This document shows, one piece after another, positions 17,963 through 25,939 of a DNA stretch of 64,000 nt. A program made the position numbers and the translations under genes. Source of the stretch: Terrimonas sp. (GTDB lineage Bacteria > Bacteroidota > Bacteroidia > Chitinophagales > Chitinophagaceae); contig NZ_QCZJ01000009.1 of assembly GCF_003075435.1 (NCBI RefSeq), forward strand, positions 144,658 to 208,657. The letters run 5' to 3'. How positions within the stretch are numbered: position 1 is the stretch's first letter; the number at the start of each line of letters is the position of its first letter. Below the pieces are notes generated by a model, which worked only from the letters and a program-made list of their open reading frames with translations, was not told where the DNA came from and made no database searches.

Positions 17963-18772
17963 ATGAATGCGAACAAAATGCTTTGGGAGAAAGGAGATTT
18001 CACTCAACTTGCTAAAACAATGCGTGAAAGCGGCGAAGCGCTGGTTACCAAATTAAATGTTACTAAAGGTCTTACTGTGCTTGACCTTGGCTGTGGTGAC
18101 GGCACAACAGCAATACCAGAAGCAAAAGCAGGAGCACGGGTTTTGGGTGTAGATATAGCCAGGAACCTTGTAGCCGCCGGAAACAAACGTGTGGAAGAAG
18201 AAGGGCTGACTAATATTACATTCCAGGAAGGTGATGCCATAGCGCTTGTTGATCTGGAAGATAAAAGTTTTGATCTTGTTGTTTCCATTTTTGGTGCCAT
18301 GTTTGCGCCAAAGCCATATGATGTGGCAAAAGAAATGGTACGTGTTACAAAACCAGGCGGAAGGATAGTGATGGGAAACTGGATACCTGGTGATCCCACT
18401 CTGGTGGCACAAATACTAAAGATAAGCGCTGCATACACTCCGCCGCCGCCCGAAGGCTTCATCAGCCCGATGTTATGGGGAAAGGTAGAAGAAGTTACAG
18501 AACGTTTTGCACAGGCAGGTATACCAAAAGAAAATATCATCTGCGAGAAGGATACATTTACATTTATAGCGCCTTATTCACCTTCTGAGTTTGTAACTGT
18601 ATTCAGAAAATATTACGGACCTACAATGAATGCATTTGAAGCCGCAGAAAAGAATGGCAAAGCAGAACAGCTTCAGGACGAGATGGAAGCATTATTCAAC
18701 AGGCAGAACATAAGTGGTGACAATACAACTGCTATTCCTGCAACATTTCTGAAAGTAACAGTTAATGTGTAA
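17963..18772 (+). CDS. Class I SAM-dependent methyltransferase
   Basis: 269 aa. The SAM-binding motif I is VLDLGCGDGTT at about 39-49, followed by an acidic strand end in VLGVDIARNLV and the motif-III-like EMVRVTKPGGRIVMGNW. This is the methyltransferase-11/25 type often annotated as UbiE-like. The acceptor is unknown; the C-terminal half has no recognised signature. It is not part of the standard heme pathway despite its position between hemF and hemB. Confidence 0.8.
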   Translation: MNANKMLWEKGDFTQLAKTMRESGEALVTKLNVTKGLTVLDLGCGDGTTAIPEAKAGARVLGVDIARNLVAAGNKRVEEEGLTNITFQEGDAIALVDLEDKSFDLVVSIFGAMFAPKPYDVAKEMVRVTKPGGRIVMGNWIPGDPTLVAQILKISAAYTPPPPEGFISPMLWGKVEEVTERFAQAGIPKENIICEKDTFTFIAPYSPSEFVTVFRKYYGPTMNAFEAAEKNGKAEQLQDEMEALFNRQNISGDNTTAIPATFLKVTVNV

Positions 18773-18910
18773 GCAGTTAATGCGAGGCAGGGCGTCTTGC
18801 ATAACCACTCAGAGAAAGTGGCTACGCGGCTCACTGTTAAAAAGATACAGTTCATTACAGGTTTTAGTGCCTTTGAACAATATATACTTTCCCGGGATAC
18901 CACAGTGGTA

Positions 18911-18918
18911 TATGTTTG
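18911..18918 (+). promoter_or_regulatory. -7 box for the PepSY-like gene
   Basis: TATGTTTG fits TAnnTTTG, 38 bases before the ATG at 18957. The only TTT-containing element near -33 is TTTC, so the box is tentative. Confidence 0.3.
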
Positions 18919-18956
18919 TGCAATAATTATAAATAAAATATTAAACAGCTAAAAAA

Positions 18957-19403
18957 ATGAAAATAATTATCTTTTCAGCAGTCATATTTTTAGGCATCAC
19001 CGCAACTGCTGCATCCAGGGTAACCCCTGTAAATGAAAAAGTAAGGAAAACTTTTAACGAGGTTTTCAGCAACGCAAGCACCCCGGCATGGAATGTTTCG
19101 GGAGATTATTATGAAGCATCTTTTGTAAATGCTTCCGTTAAAACACGTGCTTTGTTTGATAGCAAAGGGCGTCTTGTTCAAACCATTCGCTACTACACGG
19201 AAAATGGACTGCCTTCAAATGTTTTATATAAAGTAAAACAGAAGTACGCTCAAAAAAAGATGTGTGGCGTAATTGAAATCACCAATAGTGCCGGCATTAA
19301 TTACAGAATTGTTTTAAAGGATGATAAAAAGTATATGCACATCAATGCAGATACAAATGGTGAAACAGAAACTGTGGCAGTATATGCCAGGGGAGATAAA
19401 TAG
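18957..19403 (+). CDS. Secreted PepSY-like / BLIP-like protein
   Basis: 148 aa with a signal peptide (about 1-19, MKIIIFSAVIFLGITATAAS). The mature protein has the pattern of the Bacteroidota PepSY-like (putative beta-lactamase-inhibitor-like) family: VRKTFNEVFSNASTPAWNVS, DYYEASFVN, ALFDSKGRLVQTIRYY, NVLYKVKQKYAQKK, and a final two-strand hairpin. These are small periplasmic or secreted proteins of unknown role. It stands alone between the methyltransferase and hemB. Confidence 0.7.
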   Translation: MKIIIFSAVIFLGITATAASRVTPVNEKVRKTFNEVFSNASTPAWNVSGDYYEASFVNASVKTRALFDSKGRLVQTIRYYTENGLPSNVLYKVKQKYAQKKMCGVIEITNSAGINYRIVLKDDKKYMHINADTNGETETVAVYARGDK

Positions 19404-19608
19404 TTGATCATCGTTTTCTCATGTTTAAAAGGGAGGGGATATTATATTTCCTCTTTTTTTTGCTCCAATTTTTCATAACGGATCCGGAACATTTTTTTGA
19501 CCATGCGAGGATACCTACAGCGTGTCGAAAAGAATAAGCCGCACCCGCTTTTCCCGGAAAATGACGATAACATGATAAACCATCTCTCCAAATAAGCGCA
19601 GGATGGGT

Positions 19609-19616
19609 TAATTTTG
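19609..19616 (+). promoter_or_regulatory. -7 box for hemB
   Basis: TAATTTTG fits TAnnTTTG exactly and lies 23 bases before the hemB ATG at 19640. No clear -33 element. Confidence 0.4.
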
Positions 19617-19639
19617 CGGCTCAAATCAGCCACTTCATT

Positions 19640-20620
19640 ATGTATCTTCAAAAGCGCAATCGCATACTCCGCACCAACTCATCCATTCGCAGCCTGGTTG
19701 CCGAAACAGTTTTGACGCCAAACGACTTTATTTTACCCGTTTTTGTTGACGAAGGCGAAAATGTAAAACATGAAATCCCTTCTATGCCTGGCTATTACCG
19801 ATACTCGCTTGACCTTTTGGTAAAAGAAGTGAAAGAAGTATGGGCGATGGGGATAAAAAGCGTATTGATTTTTGTAAAAGCCAAAGACGAAGTAAAAGAT
19901 AATACCGGAAAAGAAGCCTGGAATCCTGACGGGTTGATGCAACGCAGTATTAAAGCGATAAAAAACGCTATACCGGAAATGCTGGTGATGACGGATGTGG
20001 CACTTGATCCATATTCTGTTTACGGGCATGATGGTATTGTAAAAGATGGTGAAATAGTGAATGACGAAACTGTTGACGCGCTGGTAAAAATGAGTTTGAG
20101 TCATGCGGAAGCAGGGGCGGATTTTGTTGCACCCAGCGATATGATGGACGGGCGCATTGGCGCTATACGCAAAGCATTGGAAGCAACGCATTTTACCAAA
20201 GTGGGTATCATGGCATACAGTGCTAAATATGCTTCATGCTTTTACGGACCATTCAGGGATGCATTAGACAGTGCTCCGGGCTTTGGTGATAAAAAGACTT
20301 ACCAGATGAATTATGCCAACCGCCGCGAAGCCATTAATGAAGCGTTGCAGGATGTGGAGCAGGGCGCTGACATAGTGATGGTAAAACCAGCGATGGCTTA
20401 TCTTGATATAATCCGTGAAGTAAAAAATAGTGTAACCGTGCCTGTTAGTGCCTATCATGTAAGTGGTGAATATGCGATGATCAAAGCCGCGGCAAAAATG
20501 GGCTGGCTTGATGAAAACAAAGCGATCATTGAAAGCCTTACATCCATTAAAAGAGCAGGAGCTGATTTGATTGCCACGTATTTTGCGAAGCAGGCAGCGG
20601 AGATGGTAAATAGGCAATAG
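19640..20620 (+). CDS. hemB: Porphobilinogen synthase (5-aminolevulinate dehydratase), zinc-cysteine-free type
   Basis: 326 aa. Condenses two 5-aminolevulinates to porphobilinogen. The Schiff-base lysines are K196 (MAYSAKYAS) and K249 (IVMVKPAMAYLD). The loop that carries three zinc-binding cysteines in Zn enzymes reads TDVALDPYSVYGHDG (118-132), with Ala, Asp and Asp, so this is a magnesium-dependent-type enzyme. Its last codons and stop (20618-20620) are already part of a repeat block. It is separated from hemL by a four-helix-bundle gene. Confidence 0.95.
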   Translation: MYLQKRNRILRTNSSIRSLVAETVLTPNDFILPVFVDEGENVKHEIPSMPGYYRYSLDLLVKEVKEVWAMGIKSVLIFVKAKDEVKDNTGKEAWNPDGLMQRSIKAIKNAIPEMLVMTDVALDPYSVYGHDGIVKDGEIVNDETVDALVKMSLSHAEAGADFVAPSDMMDGRIGAIRKALEATHFTKVGIMAYSAKYASCFYGPFRDALDSAPGFGDKKTYQMNYANRREAINEALQDVEQGADIVMVKPAMAYLDIIREVKNSVTVPVSAYHVSGEYAMIKAAAKMGWLDENKAIIESLTSIKRAGADLIATYFAKQAAEMVNRQ

Positions 20621-20697
20621 TGAATGGGCAATGGGTAATAGTGAATATGGATTCACCATTGACAATTCACTATTGCCGATTCATCATTCACCCTTTT
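20616..20697. repeat. Fold-back phrase repeat between hemB and the four-helix gene
   Basis: The block begins inside the hemB stop with AATAGTGAATGGGCAAT (20616-20632), repeated loosely as GGGTAATAGTGAATATGG. It then turns around as CACCATTGACAATTCACTATTGCCGATTC, here split, so the two halves can pair. The same 17-mer occurs exactly at 21097-21113. No ORF. Confidence 0.7.
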
Positions 20698-20742
20698 TAC
20701 AATAAGTAAGTATCTCATTCTTAACCAATAAAACTATAACCT

Positions 20743-21093
20743 ATGTTCTTAACACTGAATCATCAAAAAATGGAGGTTTATGCCCTCTCACATGCTTTAA
20801 TAAAGGAATGTTATAAGCTGACAAAAGCTTTACCGCCGGAGGAAAAATATGCAATGGTTTCGCAGGTACGAAGAGCAGTATTGTCGGTACATTTAAATAT
20901 ATCAGAAGAGGTATCCCGAAGGTCAGAAGCAGAGAGAAAGCGGTATTATGAAATAGCAAGAGGTTCGATTGTAGAAATTGATGCAGCGTCAGACCTGGAT
21001 TATTTGAAAAATATAGATGTAACAATCCTGGGAAAAACTATAATTGCAACATTTAAATTATTAACCGGTGTGATAGGAAAACAGAAAGGATAG
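20743..21093 (+). CDS. Four-helix-bundle protein (23S rRNA intervening-sequence protein family)
   Basis: 116 aa, all-helical and basic. It matches the small four-helix-bundle family first seen as ORFs within 23S rRNA intervening sequences and related to the Avd accessory protein of diversity-generating retroelements. Typical segments are SHALIKECYKLTKALPPEEK, QVRRAVLSVHLNISEEVSRR, RYYEIARGSIVEIDAASDLD and a last helix ending TGVIGKQKG. Function unknown; no reverse transcriptase or variable repeat lies nearby. It sits between hemB and hemL and is flanked on both sides by the same phrase repeat. Confidence 0.8.
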   Translation: MFLTLNHQKMEVYALSHALIKECYKLTKALPPEEKYAMVSQVRRAVLSVHLNISEEVSRRSEAERKRYYEIARGSIVEIDAASDLDYLKNIDVTILGKTIIATFKLLTGVIGKQKG

Positions 21094-21096
21094 GTG

Positions 21097-21193
21097 AATA
21101 GTGAATGGGCAATAACGAATAGTTAATGGTAAATCCATATTCACTATTGCCCATTCACCATTGCCCATTGCCTATTGCCCATTGCCCATTCAC
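21097..21193. repeat. Fold-back phrase repeat between the four-helix gene and hemL
   Basis: Starts with AATAGTGAATGGGCAAT (21097-21113), an exact copy of 20616-20632. It then reverses as TATTCACTATTGCCCATTCA followed by tandem ATTGCCCATTGCC and ATTGCCCATTCAC units that run directly into the hemL ATG at 21194. The inverted halves can form a long imperfect hairpin in the leader of hemL. Confidence 0.7.
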
Positions 21194-22468
21194 ATGAACA
21201 CAACAACAAGCCAATCCCTATTCTCCCGCGCACAGCAATCCATTCCCGGAGGTGTAAATTCACCGGTACGGGCTTTTAAAAGTGTGGGCGGAACGCCACT
21301 GTTTATTACCAGGGCCAAAGGCGCATATATGTATGATGCTGATGGAAACGAGTATATAGATTTCATTAACTCCTGGGGACCAATGATACTTGGTCATGCG
21401 CATGATGAAGTTGTAAAAGCAATACAGGAAAAAGCCGCTCTTTCCACTTCATTTGGTGCGCCAACGGAACTGGAAATTGAAATAGCTGAGCTGATTAAAA
21501 CAATGGCGCCCAATGTAGATATGATCCGCATGGTAAACAGCGGAACAGAAGCATGTATGAGTGCTGTAAGATTAGCCAGGGGATACACCGGGAAAAACAA
21601 GATCATAAAATTTGAAGGTTGCTATCATGGTCATGCGGATTGTTTTTTAGTGAAGGCAGGCAGCGGTGTAGCTACATTCAATATTCAGACAGTGCCCGGT
21701 GTTACATCAGGTGTGGCAAATGACACACTAACCTGTGCATACAATGATATTGCCGCTGTTGAAAAATTAGTAGCGGATCATAAAAATGAAATTGCTGCTA
21801 TTATTATTGAACCTGTTGCCGGCAATATGGGTTGTATATTGCCTGATCCTGGTTTTCTTGAAGCGTTGCGCAGCATTTGCACCAGAGAAAAAATCGTATT
21901 AATATTTGATGAAGTAATGACAGGCTTTCGGCTTGCGCCTGGCGGCGCGCAGGAGCGGCTGAAAATAGATGCTGATTTAGTTACCTATGGAAAAATAATT
22001 GGCGCCGGTATGCCGGTAGGCGCTTTTGCCGGTAAAAAAGAAATTATGCAGCATATAGCACCAGTGGGAAATGTATACCAGGCAGGCACTTTAAGCGGAA
22101 ACCCATTAGCAATGATCGCCGGCTATACTTTATTAAGCTTTCTGAAAAATAATCCCTCTGTGTATGATGAACTGGAGGCTAAAGGAAAATATCTGGAAGA
22201 AGGATTGAGAGAAGTGTTTAGCAATAAAGGAATTGCGTATGTCATCAACAGGCTGGGAACCATGATCAGCATACATTTCAGCGATCATGTTGTTAAGGAT
22301 TTTAACAGCGCTGCAAATGCGGATATTGCTACTTTCAATAAATTCTTCCATCATATGTTGGATTCCGGTGTATATTTGCCCCCATCAGCGTTTGAGACAT
22401 GGTTTATCAGTAATGCCATTTCCTATCAAGACCTGGACCGTACCATACAGGCTGCGTCCCGTTTTTGA
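21194..22468 (+). CDS. hemL: Glutamate-1-semialdehyde 2,1-aminomutase
   Basis: 424 aa from the ATG at 21194; an upstream ATG at 21161 lies within the repeat. Converts glutamate-1-semialdehyde to 5-aminolevulinate, the second C5 step. PLP binds K267 in [18 protein letters not shown]. The N-terminal [34 protein letters not shown] and [15 protein letters not shown] are hallmark blocks. Followed directly by a strong terminator. Confidence 0.95.
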   Translation: MNTTTSQSLFSRAQQSIPGGVNSPVRAFKSVGGTPLFITRAKGAYMYDADGNEYIDFINSWGPMILGHAHDEVVKAIQEKAALSTSFGAPTELEIEIAELIKTMAPNVDMIRMVNSGTEACMSAVRLARGYTGKNKIIKFEGCYHGHADCFLVKAGSGVATFNIQTVPGVTSGVANDTLTCAYNDIAAVEKLVADHKNEIAAIIIEPVAGNMGCILPDPGFLEALRSICTREKIVLIFDEVMTGFRLAPGGAQERLKIDADLVTYGKIIGAGMPVGAFAGKKEIMQHIAPVGNVYQAGTLSGNPLAMIAGYTLLSFLKNNPSVYDELEAKGKYLEEGLREVFSNKGIAYVINRLGTMISIHFSDHVVKDFNSAANADIATFNKFFHHMLDSGVYLPPSAFETWFISNAISYQDLDRTIQAASRF

Positions 22469-22479
22469 TCCATCATATC

Positions 22480-22517
22480 AGTAAAGGTCACACTAAGTAG
22501 TGACCTTTACTATTTTT
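22480..22517 (+). terminator. Rho-independent terminator after hemL
   Basis: AGTAAAGGTCAC / GTGACCTTTACT, a perfect 12-bp stem with an 8-base loop (22480-22511), followed by TATTTTT. hemH must therefore have its own promoter or depend on read-through. Confidence 0.88.
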
Positions 22518-22544
22518 AAGAAATCTTGCAGAACTTTGCAAACA

Positions 22545-23612
22545 ATGAATACAGAAAAGAAAAGAGGGATTGTTTTAATGAATCTTGGCTCACCGGATTC
22601 AACCGAAGTAAAGGATGTGCGCAGGTACCTGATGCAGTTCCTTATGGATGAAAGAGTAATTGACAAACCGTATTTGCTTCGCCTGCCACTGGTGGGTGGA
22701 ATAATCGTTCCGTTTCGTGCGCCAAAATCCGCGGAAGCCTATAAAGAAATATGGACGAAAGAAGGTTCTCCGTTAATTGTGCTGACCAGGCAATTGCAGG
22801 AAGAGCTGCAGAAATATGTGAGTGAACCAGTGGAAATAGCCATGCGTTACGGTAACCCTACAGTGGAACATGCATTTGACAGCCTGATGGAGAAAGTAAA
22901 AGGCCTGGAAGAAGTAATTGCCGTTCCTTTGTACCCCCATTATGCTATGTCGTCTTATGAAACGGCTGTTGAGCATGCAAAAGTCATCCACAGGAAGAAA
23001 AAATATCCTTTCAAACTTGATTTTATAAAACCATTTTACAACGAGCCTGGTTATATAGATGCAATGGCAGAAAGCATGAAACCATATATGAAAGAACCTT
23101 TCGATCATATACTATTCAGCTATCATGGCATACCGGCAAGGCATCTTGTTAAAGCAGATCCTACAGGAAGCCACACGGAAGATACCAGGGGAGAATGTTG
23201 TCAAACGCCCTCTCCTGCAAGGGAGTTCTGCTACAGGTACCAGTGTTTTGAAACAACAAGGCTGGTTACAGGAAAACTCGGACTGCCGAAGGAGAAATAT
23301 AGTATATCGTTCCAGTCAAGGCTTGGTAAAGGCTGGCTGGAGCCTTTTACAGATATCCGGTTAGCGCAAATGCCAGAAGAAGGCATTAAAAGAATACTCA
23401 TATTATGTCCTGCTTTTGTAAGTGATTGTTTGGAAACGCTGGAAGAAATAGCCATGCGCGGTAAAGAAACTTTTATGGAAGCCGGAGGGGAGTCATATAC
23501 TTTTATTCCGTGTATAAATACTTCTCCGCTATGGACAAAAACGTTAAGCGCCTGGATGAATGAGTATAGGGAAGGAAATAAAAGAATGGTGTTAGCAGAA
23601 GCTCATGTATAA
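22545..23612 (+). CDS. hemH: Ferrochelatase
   Basis: 355 aa from the ATG at 22545; a GTG at 22500 lies within the terminator and is rejected. Inserts Fe2+ into protoporphyrin IX, or into coproporphyrin III in the alternative route. LMNLGSPDSTEVKDVRRYL opens the fold. The catalytic His is H194 in SYHGIPARHL and the paired Glu residues lie in CLETLEEIAMRG. C218, C219, C229 and C234 cluster in RGECCQTPSPAREFCYRYQC, which might hold a [2Fe-2S] centre as in some other ferrochelatases (inference). No protoporphyrinogen oxidase gene is present in the window. Confidence 0.95.
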   Translation: MNTEKKRGIVLMNLGSPDSTEVKDVRRYLMQFLMDERVIDKPYLLRLPLVGGIIVPFRAPKSAEAYKEIWTKEGSPLIVLTRQLQEELQKYVSEPVEIAMRYGNPTVEHAFDSLMEKVKGLEEVIAVPLYPHYAMSSYETAVEHAKVIHRKKKYPFKLDFIKPFYNEPGYIDAMAESMKPYMKEPFDHILFSYHGIPARHLVKADPTGSHTEDTRGECCQTPSPAREFCYRYQCFETTRLVTGKLGLPKEKYSISFQSRLGKGWLEPFTDIRLAQMPEEGIKRILILCPAFVSDCLETLEEIAMRGKETFMEAGGESYTFIPCINTSPLWTKTLSAWMNEYREGNKRMVLAEAHV

Positions 23613-23630
23613 TTTTCCGAATTTTATTAG

Positions 23631-24560
23631 ATGAAAGGATTGGTATACAAATCGACCGGTAGTTGGTACGTTGTAAAAGACGAAAGCGGCAGGCAGTATA
23701 ATGCAAGAGTAAAAGGAAAATTTAAAATAGATAGTGATATCACTTCAACCAATCCTGTAACCGTTGGTGATGAAATTGAAATGGAGATGGAAGAAGGTAC
23801 TGAAGGCGCTGCGATCATAACGGAGATACACTACCGTAAGAATTATATCAACCGTCAATCACCCTCCAATAAATACCAGCACCATATTATAGCGGCCAAT
23901 GTTGACCAGGTATTGCTTATCTGCACAATAAAAGAACCCAGAACTTCGCAGGGGTTTATAGACCGTTTCCTGGTTGCTGCGGAAGCATATCATATACCTG
24001 CCATACTGTTATTTAATAAGGCTGACATCTATAAAAAGAAAGAATCAGAAAAATTTGCTGAGTGGAAAGCAATGTATGAACGTATTGGGTATAAAGTGCT
24101 GCTGGTGAGTATTGAAAAAAAAGAAGGGCTTGAAGCGATACAGGATATCATTAAAAACAAAACAACATTGATCAGCGGGCATTCAGGTGTTGGCAAATCT
24201 TCTTTCATCAATTTTCTTCTTCCGTCTTTTTCTCTTAAAACGCAGGAAGTAAGCGGCTGGAGCGGCAAAGGATTACATACAACCACTTTCGCGGAAATGT
24301 ATGATATACCCGGTGGCGGAAGAATTATTGATACCCCCGGCATTCGTGAATTTGGAATAGTAGATATATCAAAGCAGGAACTTTCTCATTATTTTCCGGA
24401 GATGCGGGAATTGATCAATGATTGCCAGTTTAATAACTGCCTGCACATGAACGAACCTGGTTGCGCTGTTAAATCCGCGGTTGAAAATGGTGAAGTTAAT
24501 ATAGACAGGTATGTGAGTTATTGTACAATACTTGAGTCAATTGATGAGCGCAGTTATTGA
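23631..24560 (+). CDS. rsgA: Ribosome small-subunit-dependent GTPase A
   Basis: 309 aa. Circularly permuted GTPase that helps mature the 30S subunit. The order is N-terminal OB fold (1-65), then the G4 motif NKAD (129-132) before the P-loop GHSGVGKS (183-190) and the G3 motif DTPG (234-237). The C-terminal zinc knuckle is C265, C270, H272 and C278. Starts 18 bases after hemH; convergent with mqnC. Confidence 0.95.
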   Translation: MKGLVYKSTGSWYVVKDESGRQYNARVKGKFKIDSDITSTNPVTVGDEIEMEMEEGTEGAAIITEIHYRKNYINRQSPSNKYQHHIIAANVDQVLLICTIKEPRTSQGFIDRFLVAAEAYHIPAILLFNKADIYKKKESEKFAEWKAMYERIGYKVLLVSIEKKEGLEAIQDIIKNKTTLISGHSGVGKSSFINFLLPSFSLKTQEVSGWSGKGLHTTTFAEMYDIPGGGRIIDTPGIREFGIVDISKQELSHYFPEMRELINDCQFNNCLHMNEPGCAVKSAVENGEVNIDRYVSYCTILESIDERSY

Positions 24561-24671
24561 ACTTCACCCCAGCCTCTCTCCGCGCAGAAAAGAAGGCAGC
24601 CCCAATTAAAATCAGGTTGACAAACTTGCGTGAAGGGGAGGTTTAAAATCTAGAACCATGACGAATATGTA

Positions 24672-24707
24672 GTTTGTGGTTTGAGCGATAGACTAGAAAC
24701 CACAAAC
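24672..24707. repeat. Inverted repeat between convergent rsgA and mqnC
   Basis: GTTTGTGGTTT (24672-24682) and AAACCACAAAC (24697-24707) are exact 11-bp arms around a 14-base loop. No U-run follows on either strand, so a simple terminator is not evident. The CTAGAAACCACAAACCATAAAC wording (here 22 bases split by the arm boundary) resembles the other phrase repeats in style. Confidence 0.5.
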
Positions 24708-24732
24708 CATAAACGCTTCTCCGGGCTGTTTG

Positions 24733-25857
24733 CTAATAATCTATCACCTGCTCTTCAATCAGTTCAGGTATTGTTCTCCACTCATATTGCTGGTTGCGTA
24801 ACTGGGGTTCAAAGCCTGCTTCGCGTATCGCATCCTGCATTGATTTATAGGTAAACCTGTGTGGAGCGCCCGCGGCACTTACCACATTTTCTTCAATCAT
24901 TATACTTCCAAAGTCATTTGCCCCGGCATGCAGGCAAATCTGTGCAGTTTTTTTACCAACGGTAAGCCATGAAGCCTGTATGTTTTTTATATTCGGAAGC
25001 ATGATACGCGATAAAGCTATCATACGTATATACTCATCCGCGGTTGTAAGATTATGCACGCCGCGTATTCTTGTAAGCAAAGTATCTACATCCTGGAATG
25101 TCCACGGAATAAAGGCAAGAAATCCTTTCGCGTCTTCCGGTTTACGGCTTTGCACCTCACGGATCTTTACAAGGTGTTCAAAACGTTCCTGTAATGTTTC
25201 CACATGACCAAACATCATGGTAGCGCTGGTAGTAATATAAAGCTTATGTGCTTCATGCATTATATCAAGCCACTCCTGTGCTCCACATTTTCCCTTACTT
25301 ATCAATCGCCTTACGCGGTCTATCAATATCTCAGCCCCTGCACCCGGCAATGAATCAAGCCCTGCTTCTTTCAATGCTTTTAATACATCGTGGTGAGTCA
25401 TTTTTTCCAGCTTGCATATATGCGCCACTTCGGGAGGCCCCAACGCATGCAGCCGTATATCGGGAAACTCATTCTTGATCTGCCGGAAAGTATTGGTATA
25501 AAATTGCAGTCCTAATTCAGGATGGTGACCTCCCTGTAATAGTAATTGATCTCCGCCATATTTAATGGTTTCCCTGATTTTTTTACGGTAGGTAGCCATA
25601 TCCGTTATATAGGCGTCTTTATGACCGGGGATACGATAAAAATTACAAAACTTACAATTGGCTATACATACATTGGTGGTATTCACGTTCCTGTCTATCT
25701 GCCAGGTAACTTTACCATGAGGAACCTGTATTTTTCTCATCTCATCAGCCACATACATCAGTTCTGTTAACGCTGCATTCTGGTATAAGAATATTCCTTC
25801 CTCAACACTAAGAAATTCAAAATTCAATGCTTTCTGTAAAATATCTGCTGCATTCAT
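24733..25857 (-). CDS. mqnC: Cyclic dehypoxanthinyl futalosine synthase (menaquinone biosynthesis)
   Basis: 374 aa from the ATG at 25857, six bases after a -7 box. Radical-SAM enzyme of the futalosine route to menaquinone that cyclises dehypoxanthine futalosine. The cluster ligands are C64, C68 and C71 in NVCIANCKFCNF, with the MqnC-specific WQIDRNVNTTNVC lead-in and LLLQGGHHPELGLQFY. The C-terminal part has IMIEENVVSAAGAPHRF. Other mqn genes are not in the window. Convergent with rsgA and divergent from the aspartyl protease gene. Confidence 0.93.
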   Translation of the reverse strand: MNAADILQKALNFEFLSVEEGIFLYQNAALTELMYVADEMRKIQVPHGKVTWQIDRNVNTTNVCIANCKFCNFYRIPGHKDAYITDMATYRKKIRETIKYGGDQLLLQGGHHPELGLQFYTNTFRQIKNEFPDIRLHALGPPEVAHICKLEKMTHHDVLKALKEAGLDSLPGAGAEILIDRVRRLISKGKCGAQEWLDIMHEAHKLYITTSATMMFGHVETLQERFEHLVKIREVQSRKPEDAKGFLAFIPWTFQDVDTLLTRIRGVHNLTTADEYIRMIALSRIMLPNIKNIQASWLTVGKKTAQICLHAGANDFGSIMIEENVVSAAGAPHRFTYKSMQDAIREAGFEPQLRNQQYEWRTIPELIEEQVIDY

Positions 25858-25863
25858 GATTTG

Positions 25864-25871
25864 CAAAAATA
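25864..25871 (-). promoter_or_regulatory. -7 box for mqnC
   Basis: TATTTTTG on the minus strand fits TAnnTTTG and ends six bases before the mqnC ATG, which implies a leaderless or nearly leaderless mRNA. Confidence 0.4.
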
Positions 25872-25939
25872 CTAACAATTATGAATGATGAACGGTTGCT
25901 TTTTTGATATACAAATGACCTAAATTTATATAGCCATAT

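Noticed and set aside
18004..18540. 178-codon open frame on the minus strand
   Set aside because: Antisense to the SAM methyltransferase, whose motifs are clear; a mirror of its codon pattern.
19442..19651. 69-codon minus-strand frame between the PepSY-like gene and hemB
   Set aside because: Overlaps the hemB -7 box and start; composition unremarkable; no family resemblance.
20743..21093. Four-helix-bundle gene as an Avd of a diversity-generating retroelement
   Set aside because: No reverse transcriptase, template repeat or variable C-type lectin gene anywhere in the window.
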